Shown: positions 52,014 through 59,326 of the stretch, in pieces
How positions within the stretch are numbered: position 1 is the first letter of the stretch
Layout: each line of letters begins with the position of its first letter
Origin: Clostridia bacterium
Lineage (GTDB): Bacteria; Bacillota; Clostridia; DSM-8532; SZUA-474
NCBI GenBank assembly: GCA_003251775.1
Contig: QKEK01000186.1
Span: forward strand, 1 to 59,326
Direction: 5' to 3'
Length of the DNA stretch: 59,326 bases
Program-made: the position numbers and the translations under genes
The notes under the pieces: generated by a model
What the model was told of the DNA's origin: nothing
The model's database searches: none
What the model saw: only the letters and a program-made list of their open reading frames with translations

Positions 52014-53411
52014 TCAGTTCATCAGGTTGTCTATAATACTATCAACATTGGCAATTTCAATATCATCGGGTACGTTTTGACCCGTAGTAACGTATGATAA
52101 TCTTTTCCCACTTGTATATACTGTATTTAATATGATTCCATATGATGAAGTTTCGTCTAGCTTAGTAAATATTAACTTATATTCTGGTATAAATGAATAG
52201 CTTCTAATTATCTCAGCTCCGGCTGCTTTACTCGCAGTAGCACTGAATACCAAAAATATCTCGTCTGCATTGCATAGGTTAACAAGGGTCTTAATCTCAT
52301 CAAATTGAGCCTTGTTTTTGTTACTCCTACCTGCTGTATCAACAAAAATTACATCCTTATCCTGATGTAATTTTATAGCATCACCTATTTCAGAAGGAGA
52401 GTAAATAACTGTTACTGGTATGTCAAGAATACTAGCATATGTCTTCAATTGCTCAACTGCTGCTATTCTGTACGTATCGGCTGTTATAAAGCCTATTTTC
52501 GCCTCATTTTTGAGAAGATAATTAGCAGCTATTTTTGCTAAGGTTGTTGTCTTACCAACTCCTGTTGGTCCAACAAACATTACAACTGTAGGTCCATTAC
52601 TCTTTAAGTTAACAAGCTTGGGAGATCCAAGCAGACTTTTTAGAAGAGAGTTCATAACCCCGTATATCTTATTCCTATCAGCCGTTTCACCTACTGACGA
52701 CTTAACATTTTTTATGATTTCCTTAGCCAAAGAACGCTCTACCTCATGGTCTATTAATAAATCTAAATACTTTTCGTAAACATCCTCATTTTTTTCCTTG
52801 ACTTCATTTTCTGTCTTTATATTACTAGCTTCTAATTTTGTACTCTTCTCTTTTTTGCTTTGCTCTTCTTCCCTATTTGTCTTTTCAATAGGTTCAACTC
52901 CAGAGGAGACTGGTTTATCTTGTTTACTGATATTATTATATATTTCTTTAATAAGCCCCTTCATGCTACTAACTTCATTTTCTAGCTGCTTTATTTTTTC
53001 ATTGTCGTTAGAGGATACTGCCTTTTCCTTCCGTGTCGCAACACTTGCCCCCATATCTTCAACATCTTCATTACTAGTAATCTTACCATTTCTGCTGTAT
53101 GTTTTATAACTATTACCAGTTGGTATAGGATTTTGCTTATTAATAAAAGCATTACTTCCCTTATTTATTTGTAAATTTTTCTGAAGGCTTATTTTGTTGT
53201 CCTTCTGATTTTCCTTTGTGTTCTCTTTTTTTAGTTTATCCTCGTCCACAGCTGCTATAACCTCAACCATTTGCTTAGAAAACATACCAAACAGACCAGA
53301 CCTCTTTTTAACCTTTTTACTACTTAAAATCATGGCATCTGGCCCAAGCTCGTATTTCATTTTTAAAATAGCTTCAGTTACATCGTTTTCAACATAACGC
53401 CTAATCTTCAT
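52014..53411 (-). CDS. flhF: Flagellar biosynthesis GTPase FlhF
   Basis: SRP-type GTPase that places flagella. 465 residues. The B domain opens with MKIRRYVENDVTEAILKMKY, a disordered Lys/Glu/Asn-rich linker covers about 75-215, and an NG domain has the P-loop GPTGVGKTTTLAKI, DTAGRSNKN and TKLDETSSYG. Confidence 0.95.
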   Translation of the reverse strand: MKIRRYVENDVTEAILKMKYELGPDAMILSSKKVKKRSGLFGMFSKQMVEVIAAVDEDKLKKENTKENQKDNKISLQKNLQINKGSNAFINKQNPIPTGNSYKTYSRNGKITSNEDVEDMGASVATRKEKAVSSNDNEKIKQLENEVSSMKGLIKEIYNNISKQDKPVSSGVEPIEKTNREEEQSKKEKSTKLEASNIKTENEVKEKNEDVYEKYLDLLIDHEVERSLAKEIIKNVKSSVGETADRNKIYGVMNSLLKSLLGSPKLVNLKSNGPTVVMFVGPTGVGKTTTLAKIAANYLLKNEAKIGFITADTYRIAAVEQLKTYASILDIPVTVIYSPSEIGDAIKLHQDKDVIFVDTAGRSNKNKAQFDEIKTLVNLCNADEIFLVFSATASKAAGAEIIRSYSFIPEYKLIFTKLDETSSYGIILNTVYTSGKRLSYVTTGQNVPDDIEIANVDSIIDNLMN

Positions 53412-53430
53412 ATTAACTCCCTTTTACCTT

Positions 53431-55464
53431 TCATAACCCTACAATTCCCAAGGATTCAACCTCTATTGTCGGATCAAGCTCACTATAGGACAACACAACA
53501 ATCCCAGGTACAGCCTGTTCTGCCATACGCTTAAAATATAGTCTTACAATTGGTGAAGATACTATAATTGGCTGTTTTCCAAGTTGAAGAATTTTTTCTG
53601 CCTGCTTTGCAAGATTCTTTAGGATACCATTAGTCACATTAGGTTCTAGTGCAAGATATGAGCCTGCTTCTGTCTTTTGGACCGAATTCATAATGGTTTG
53701 CTCCAGTTCAGGGTCTAAGGTCAGAACACTATTGTTATCTGGAGTAATAAAGGTTCTTGTTATCATCCTTCCCAATGCTTGTCTTACATATTCAGTAAGC
53801 ATATCTGACTCCCTTGTGATAGGTGCGTAATCCGCAAGTGTTTCAAGTATTGTAACCATATCTCTGATAGACACTCCCTCCATCAAAAGATTTGCAAGAA
53901 CCTTCTGTATTTCTCCTATAGAGAGTAGCTTTGGAGTCAACTCGTCTACAATCGCAGGGTAGGTTTCCTTTACGTTTTCTATAAGTGTCTGAACATCCTG
54001 ACGCCCAAGCAATTCGTGTGCATGCTTTTTAATTACCTCCGTTAAATGCGTAGCTATTACAGATGGAGTATCAACTACTGTATACCCTAACATTTCTGCA
54101 CGATCACGCTGCTTTTCTGTAATCCATACTGCTGGAAGCCCAAAGGCTGGCTCAACAGTAGGGATACCGTCAATTTCATTCTCGGCAATTCCAGGATTCA
54201 TAGCCATATAGTGGTCTAGCATTAAATCTCCGCTTGCAATATCTACCCCTTTTATCTTAACTACATATTGATTTGGGGATAACTGTATATTATCTCTCAA
54301 TCTTATGATTGGTACAATCATACCCAGCTCTATCGCTAGCTGTCTTCTAATCATTACCACTCTATCAAGAAGGTCTCCCCCTTGATTAACGTCTGCTAGA
54401 GGAATTACTCCATATCCGAATTCAAGCTCTATTGGGTCAACCTGAAGTAATGAAATAACATTCTCCGGCTTACGGATTTCTTGTATTTCCTCCTCCTCAA
54501 ACTGCTGTTCCTCCTGCTTTATAAGCTTACTTTCATCACCCTTTAATTTTATACCTACAAAAACTAGAACTATAGCAAGTAATATAAACGGAAGTGGGTC
54601 AAGCATAAACCCCATAATTACGCAACCACCTGCTGCTATATACATAATTACAGGCTTGTAAAATAGCTGTTTAATTAAATCATTACTTAACTCATCATCC
54701 GCAGCTGCTCTAGTTACTATAATACCAGTAGATATAGATATTAATAGTGAAGGAATCTGACTGACCAGACCATCTCCAATAGACAATCGGGTATATTTAT
54801 CTAAAGCATCTCCAAACGCCTCATGGTTCATAGCCACACCAATAATGAAGCCACCTACTATATTTACTATAGTCGTTAGAATACCTACTATAGAATCATT
54901 TTTAACAAATTTGCTGGCACCATCCATGGCTCCATAAAAGTCAGCCTCTCTCTGTATCTTCCTTCTTCTTTCCTTGGCATCATGTTCATTAATCAAGCCA
55001 GCATTTAAATCAGCATCTATTGCCATTTGCTTTCCTGGCATAGCATCAAGTGTAAATCTTGCTGCAACCTCTGAAACCCTTTCAGAACCCTTAGTAATAA
55101 CTAAAAATTGCACAATAGTAATAAGAATAAAGGCTACAAACCCGACTACTATATTATCCTGAGCAACAAAGTTGGCAAAATTGTCAATAACATCACCTGC
55201 ATATCCTTTTCCAAGAATTAATCGGGTAGAGGATAAATTCAATGCCAGCCTATATATGGTTGTAAACAAAAGCAAGGTGGGGAATACTGACATACTCAGT
55301 GCGTCCTTCGCATATAGCGAATTTAGAAGAATTATTAATGCTAAAGAAATATTTATGACAAGCAGAAAATCTATAAGCCATGTAGGTACTGAAACAATTA
55401 TAGCAAGTATAATTGCAACTATTAGTACCGCTACAGCAATACCTCCCATCTGATTCTTTGCCAT
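53431..55464 (-). CDS. flhA: Flagellar export gate protein FlhA
   Basis: Major component of the type III export gate in the membrane. 677 residues from ATG 55464, placed 7 nt after GGGGG; the frame extends upstream without a better site. The membrane half (about 1-315) has the FHIPEP-family signature region DAMPGKQMAIDADLNAGLI; the cytoplasmic half completes the protein. It is the first gene of this operon here; flhB and the fli genes are not adjacent. Confidence 0.95.
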   Translation of the reverse strand: MAKNQMGGIAVAVLIVAIILAIIVSVPTWLIDFLLVINISLALIILLNSLYAKDALSMSVFPTLLLFTTIYRLALNLSSTRLILGKGYAGDVIDNFANFVAQDNIVVGFVAFILITIVQFLVITKGSERVSEVAARFTLDAMPGKQMAIDADLNAGLINEHDAKERRRKIQREADFYGAMDGASKFVKNDSIVGILTTIVNIVGGFIIGVAMNHEAFGDALDKYTRLSIGDGLVSQIPSLLISISTGIIVTRAAADDELSNDLIKQLFYKPVIMYIAAGGCVIMGFMLDPLPFILLAIVLVFVGIKLKGDESKLIKQEEQQFEEEEIQEIRKPENVISLLQVDPIELEFGYGVIPLADVNQGGDLLDRVVMIRRQLAIELGMIVPIIRLRDNIQLSPNQYVVKIKGVDIASGDLMLDHYMAMNPGIAENEIDGIPTVEPAFGLPAVWITEKQRDRAEMLGYTVVDTPSVIATHLTEVIKKHAHELLGRQDVQTLIENVKETYPAIVDELTPKLLSIGEIQKVLANLLMEGVSIRDMVTILETLADYAPITRESDMLTEYVRQALGRMITRTFITPDNNSVLTLDPELEQTIMNSVQKTEAGSYLALEPNVTNGILKNLAKQAEKILQLGKQPIIVSSPIVRLYFKRMAEQAVPGIVVLSYSELDPTIEVESLGIVGL

Positions 55465-55557
55465 TACCATACCCCCAAGATTATCTTTTGTAAAATTTTT
55501 GCGGCAATAAAACAAAATATTCTTAATACCTGCAAAAGGATATTATCCTTCTATTAT

Positions 55558-55586
55558 ATTCTACAAAAAAACAGGATATCTGGCAA
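55558..55586 (-). promoter_or_regulatory. Possible promoter upstream of flhA
   Basis: On the minus strand TTGCCA (55586-55581), 17-nt spacer, TAGAAT (55563-55558), about 95 nt before the flhA start. A TATAAT overlaps just downstream. A palindrome AAGGAT-att-ATCCTT (55537-55551) lies at the expected start of transcription. Confidence 0.4.
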
Positions 55587-55603
55587 GTATATTTATAAAG
55601 GTA

Positions 55604-56518
55604 TTATTTCCATTCTATAAATCCCTCACCAAGCACCTCTCTAATGTCACTTAGGAAAATAAAAGCATTGGGGTCAGTTTTTTTGACTACATCTTTTATT
55701 CTTACAATTTCACTTCTTTTTGCAATACATAAAAGAACTAGCTTATCTGTTCTAGTATACATTCCTCTTCCATATAACGATGTCACCCCACGTTCAACCT
55801 CTTTTATAATCCTATCAGCAACCTCTTCTCCCTTATCCGAAATTATGTATATGCCCTTTGCAAAGCTAACCCCCTCAACCACTGCATCAATTACCTTTGT
55901 GGTTACATACATTGATACTACTGCATATAGTCCCAGCCTAAAGCTTTGAAACACTACGGCTGCACATACAATTATTACTCCATCCACATAAAGCAACAGC
56001 CTTCCAACTGTCATCCATGGAAAAAAGTGATTTAAAATACCTGCAAGCAAATCACTTCCACCTGTAGTTGCACCAGAACGAAAGACAAGCCCTAATCCAA
56101 TTCCCACAGCAAAGCCACCAACCAGTGCGAACAGTAACAAATCAGGGATTACCTCACCAGATGAAGCAAGAGCCTCCTTCTCCATCAACAAGCCTGAATA
56201 TTTGTCGGAGAAATACGCAAAAACATCAATAAACACGGATAGTGCAATACTACCATATAGAGAGCGTAGAATAAAATACCTTCCCACTGATTTATAGCCA
56301 ATTATAAGCAAAGGAACATTCATAATTAACATAAATATACCAACCGGCATTTTGCCATCAGTTAGATAAAACACTATTGTTGCAAGTCCAGAAAAACCCC
56401 CAGGAGCAATCTTGAATGGAACCAAAAAAACATCCAGACCTATTGCCATTATTGCACACCCCAGAGTAATAGCAAATACCTTTATTACGCCTTTTCTTAA
56501 GCTAATTCCATTATTCAT
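55604..56518 (-). CDS. YitT-family membrane protein (DUF2179 C-terminal domain)
   Basis: 304 residues from ATG 56518, with AAGGAG 9 nt upstream. About five membrane helices with FLVPFKIAPGGFSGLATI and RSGATTGGSDLLAG, then a C-terminal cytoplasmic DUF2179 domain (RGVTSLYGRGMYTRTDK). Function unknown; widespread in Firmicutes. It lies between cobT and flhA and separates the two operons. Confidence 0.9.
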   Translation of the reverse strand: MNNGISLRKGVIKVFAITLGCAIMAIGLDVFLVPFKIAPGGFSGLATIVFYLTDGKMPVGIFMLIMNVPLLIIGYKSVGRYFILRSLYGSIALSVFIDVFAYFSDKYSGLLMEKEALASSGEVIPDLLLFALVGGFAVGIGLGLVFRSGATTGGSDLLAGILNHFFPWMTVGRLLLYVDGVIIVCAAVVFQSFRLGLYAVVSMYVTTKVIDAVVEGVSFAKGIYIISDKGEEVADRIIKEVERGVTSLYGRGMYTRTDKLVLLCIAKRSEIVRIKDVVKKTDPNAFIFLSDIREVLGEGFIEWK

Positions 56519-56636
56519 TATCAGGTACTCCTTATCCATCGTTTTGAATAATAAGCGATGGTTCAAGCAATATACACTAAATTTTATTTAATATTGTCTA
56601 AATAAATAATCTTGCTTATTGCTTAGTATTCCCCAA

Positions 56637-57695
56637 TTAATCCAAAGGTACATATTTTTCTATGTTCGCATCATTAAAGGTTCCCATTTGCGAATATGCA
56701 GCTATTGCTGCATCTATTATATGAAACCCAAGAGCTACACCAGTGCCTTCACCCAGTCTCATGTCCAAAAACAAGTATGGTTCCATATCTAAGTATTGAA
56801 ATATTCTTTTTGCTCCTGGCTCTGCTGACCCGTGAGAAGTGAAGATATAGTCCTTAATATTGGGTGCTATGGTGATTGCAGCAAGTGCAGCAGCAGAGGA
56901 TATAAAGCCATCAATAAGTATAGGGAGACGATAATATGCAGCTCCGATAAAGCAACCAGTAAGTCCAGCAATATCAAATCCACCAAGCTTTTGTAAAACA
57001 TCTATGCCATCCTTAGCATTTGGTCTGTTAATCTCTATAGCCCTTTTTACTATCTGTATTTTTGCTTCATAGCCTTCCCTAGTCAAGCCAGCACCCTTTC
57101 CAACCATTTCTTCAACTGAGGCACCAGTAATAGCAGCCGCAACTGCACTGCTTGTGGTAGTATTTCCAATTCCCATTTCACCAGTACCAAGTAAATCTGC
57201 ACCCTTTTCTTTAAGCTCACCAACTGCCTCAATGCCTATTTCAATTGCCTTAATCACCTCATCACGAGTCATTGCCGCACCCTCAGATATGTCCCAGGTT
57301 CCTTTTCTTATCTTTTTATTAATAACACCCTCAACCTGAATATCTGCATCAACCCCTATATCAATAACATGTAGCCTTGCACCTGCATGACGTGCCAATA
57401 CATTTACTCCAGTAAAGCCTTTAGTGAAATTAATTGTGACCTCTTTGGTAACACTCTTAGGACATGAGCTTACACCTTTATCTGTCACTCCGTTATCTGC
57501 ACACATAATAATTATATACTTATTTTTAACAGAAGGTATCAGCTCTTCTCTTATCCCTGCAAGCCTTTTTGCCATACCCTCAAGCTTACCAAGACTTCCT
57601 AATGGTTTAGTTAGATTATCAAGCTTTTTTTGAGCAGCCTCCATTACCTGTGCATTTAAAGGCTCAATATTCTTCAAAACATACTCCAGCTTCAT
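56637..57695 (-). CDS. cobT: Nicotinate-nucleotide:dimethylbenzimidazole phosphoribosyltransferase CobT
   Basis: Activates the lower-ligand base as alpha-ribazole phosphate. 352 residues. Conserved KPLGSLG near the N-terminus, GEMGIGNTTTSSAV in the middle, and C-terminal LDMRLGEGTGVAL with the catalytic Glu. Follows cobS by 19 bp. Confidence 0.96.
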   Translation of the reverse strand: MKLEYVLKNIEPLNAQVMEAAQKKLDNLTKPLGSLGKLEGMAKRLAGIREELIPSVKNKYIIIMCADNGVTDKGVSSCPKSVTKEVTINFTKGFTGVNVLARHAGARLHVIDIGVDADIQVEGVINKKIRKGTWDISEGAAMTRDEVIKAIEIGIEAVGELKEKGADLLGTGEMGIGNTTTSSAVAAAITGASVEEMVGKGAGLTREGYEAKIQIVKRAIEINRPNAKDGIDVLQKLGGFDIAGLTGCFIGAAYYRLPILIDGFISSAAALAAITIAPNIKDYIFTSHGSAEPGAKRIFQYLDMEPYLFLDMRLGEGTGVALGFHIIDAAIAAYSQMGTFNDANIEKYVPLD

Positions 57696-57714
57696 AATTA
57701 TGTACGTTCCTTTC

Positions 57715-58557
57715 TTAAATCAATTCACTAAACTTCCCAATATAATATATTAAAACAAAAAAAATGCTCTGTGAGATTTCAATCATAAACCCACAGGTAT
57801 CACCAGTCATTCCGCCAATCTTGCTCTTTATCCATTTCAGAATAAAAAAAGAAATAATTGAAAGCAATATTATAGCTATAACACTATCAAGTCGGCAACT
57901 CCAATATACAACGACTAGAATAATAGCAACTAACATTAGGAATGAGAAAAATGCTTTAGTTACAGTACAAGCCTCCACAAAGGTAGTCCCCATTCCCTTA
58001 ACAGGCTTTGCATACTGACTGTTTGAGCATGTAATAATCACAACAACTCTCCCAACAACAGGAAATATAATAATATATATCAGCGGTAAATTAGCAAGCA
58101 TAACAACATTAATTAAAGATACCATCACAATACCAAGTACACCAAATGTGCCTATTCTGCTATCCTGCATTATTTCAAAAATTCTATTTTTATCTCTGTT
58201 ACTGAAAAAACCGTCAAAGGTGTCGGCTAGACCATCAATATGTAAGCCACCAGTAATCCAGACATACAACAGCCACGATATTACAGCCGTAATATACCTA
58301 CTAGTACTAAAGGCATGATTTTGGGTTAAAAAACTATTTTTAAATAATAATTCAATCACTTCAAGCCCACTGAGCTCACTTTGTACTGTGCTAAAGAACA
58401 CCTCTATAAGTGCAGGAATAAAAGCAAATAATCCTATTATTACACCAATTAAAGGGAACAAAATAATTCCCTTACTTAAATCCTTTTCATTATAGTCATA
58501 CCTATAACGAATTGGTATTCTTGTGAAATAGACAATCATTAATAAAAAGCTTTTCAA
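57715..58557 (-). CDS. cobS: Cobalamin synthase CobS
   Basis: Membrane enzyme joining adenosylcobinamide-GDP and alpha-ribazole. 280 residues with about six to seven hydrophobic segments and the conserved GGLHIDGLADTFDGFFS. The start is TTG 58557, with GGAGG 6 nt upstream. Confidence 0.94.
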   Translation of the reverse strand: MKSFLLMIVYFTRIPIRYRYDYNEKDLSKGIILFPLIGVIIGLFAFIPALIEVFFSTVQSELSGLEVIELLFKNSFLTQNHAFSTSRYITAVISWLLYVWITGGLHIDGLADTFDGFFSNRDKNRIFEIMQDSRIGTFGVLGIVMVSLINVVMLANLPLIYIIIFPVVGRVVVIITCSNSQYAKPVKGMGTTFVEACTVTKAFFSFLMLVAIILVVVYWSCRLDSVIAIILLSIISFFILKWIKSKIGGMTGDTCGFMIEISQSIFFVLIYYIGKFSELI

Positions 58558-58635
58558 GAAAGTCCTCCTATAATTCTTCTAGAACAATTATATATCACCA
58601 GATTTTAAAGTCAATGTAATATCTTATCTAATAAA

Positions 58636-58683
58636 ATTGCGTTGTCAATGTTTCTGTATATTTATTCAAAACAACAACGCAAT
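58636..58683. repeat. Inverted repeat in the cobU-cobS spacer
   Basis: Perfect 10-bp arms ATTGCGTTGT (58636-58645) and ACAACGCAAT (58674-58683), 28-nt loop. The GCGTTGT core is shared with the repeat words at 20841, 35287 and 36503. No T run follows on either strand. Confidence 0.7.
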
Positions 58684-58753
58684 ACACTCTTCAAGAGTTT
58701 CTTGTTATGGTAAATCATGGTAGTGTTGTTTAAGTACAGTCTTAGGAATTTAA

Positions 58754-59314
58754 CTATTTTATCCGCATCGGTATTCCAGAGACCGCTAAATAAACCTCAT
58801 CAGCTTCACTTGCAATAAATTGATTCATCCTACCTGATATATCCCTAAAGTAATTCCCCATTTTATATGCAGGCACTAGCCCCATACCCACCTCATTAGT
58901 TACGAATATTATATTTTTACCATGTTTCCTTGTCAGTTGTATCAGGGAGTTTATCTCTTCCTTAATACTTAGCTCTAAAGCATCAATTTTGTTCATATCA
59001 CATGCTTCAAAATCTAAACCACTGTCCATCATTAGGTTTGTAATAAGAATAGTCACACAATCTAAGAGTAGCGTTTGTGCTTCACAGAAAGCTTTTACCC
59101 CTTCTAGCTGATTAAACTCCTTATATTTTTCTATTGTCATCCACTCCTGTGGTCTGGAGCTTTGGTGCTTACATATTCTATCCTTCATTCCTTCGTCAAA
59201 AGCCAGAGCTGTTGCAATATAAGCTACTCTTTGCTGACTTTCTTTTGCAAGCTTCTCAGCGAAGGTACTTTTACCACTTCTTGCTCCGCCTGTGACCATA
59301 ATAAGCTTAGACAT
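58754..59314 (-). CDS. cobU: Adenosylcobinamide kinase / guanylyltransferase CobU
   Basis: Phosphorylates adenosylcobinamide and transfers GMP. 186 residues. P-loop GGARSGKS (9-16), then YIATALAFDEGM and later VTNEVGMGLVP. Complete; the ATG at 59314 has AGGAG just upstream at the window edge. First of the cobU-cobS-cobT group. Confidence 0.95.
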   Translation of the reverse strand: MSKLIMVTGGARSGKSTFAEKLAKESQQRVAYIATALAFDEGMKDRICKHQSSRPQEWMTIEKYKEFNQLEGVKAFCEAQTLLLDCVTILITNLMMDSGLDFEACDMNKIDALELSIKEEINSLIQLTRKHGKNIIFVTNEVGMGLVPAYKMGNYFRDISGRMNQFIASEADEVYLAVSGIPMRIK

Positions 59315-59326
59315 ATATTTTCTCCT

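Noticed and set aside
1..59326. tRNA, rRNA genes, prophage, toxin-antitoxin or defence genes
   Set aside because: None recognised after reading both strands; all sizable frames are accounted for by the genes listed.

Overview
This 59 kb, AT-rich window fits a motile, spore-forming, anaerobic member of the Clostridia, most likely Lachnospirales or a close relative; I cannot name the genus. The evidence is a complete-looking anaerobic (early cobalt insertion) cobalamin pathway, SpoIIE and a GerMN-domain protein, a CheC/CheD-type chemotaxis and FlhF/FlhG/SigD flagellar operon, RNase J, and AGGAGG-type ribosome binding sites. Almost every gene is on the minus strand. The exceptions are an AraC-type regulator and a D,D-carboxypeptidase.

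Region 1 (1-20.7 kb, minus) is a tetrapyrrole/B12 supercluster. In the direction of transcription it runs: cobalamin riboswitch, cobalt ECF transporter cbiM-N-Q-O, cbiC, cbiD, cbiET, cbiL, cbiF, cbiG, hemA, cbiH, cbiJ, sirC-like, hemC, cobA-hemD fusion, hemB, hemL, cbiX, cbiA. Together these make 5-aminolevulinate from Glu-tRNA, then uroporphyrinogen III, precorrin-2, cobalt-sirohydrochlorin and cobyrinate a,c-diamide. No late heme genes are seen, so the hem genes here probably serve B12/siroheme. A GerMN-domain gene runs off the left edge. Lower-ligand and loop-assembly genes cobT, cobS and cobU sit 35 kb away at 56.6-59.3 kb. cbiP, cbiB, cobD and the adenosyltransferase are not in the window.

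Region 2 (21-27.5 kb) is a carbohydrate-type ABC importer (lipoprotein plus two permeases, no ATPase). Transcribed divergently from it is a membrane-bound AraC regulator with an extracytoplasmic sensor and a near-consensus sigma-A promoter. Region 3 (27.5-42 kb) is a housekeeping and cell-envelope group: SpoIIE, a ComEA-like protein, DacF-like carboxypeptidase, RNase J, a GT4 glycosyltransferase, CCA-adding enzyme, Tex, a DUF2161 protein and small membrane proteins. Region 4 (41.9-55.5 kb) is one flagellar/chemotaxis operon: flhA-flhF-flhG-pilZ-cheB-cheA-cheW-cheC-cheD-(membrane protein)-sigD-fapA-(small hydrophilic protein), closed by a strong terminator.

No new protein-coding system stands out. 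The most unusual content is non-coding. Two ~210-220 bp multi-arm palindromes sit 60-70 nt beyond the stops of the convergent dacF-like and RNase J genes. A 74 bp relative of the first overlaps the end of cbiA. Near-identical ~22 bp words flank the GT4 gene, and a related word lies near 20.8 kb. A 53 bp leader is duplicated upstream of hemC and cbiD. Several gene junctions carry short tandem repeats.
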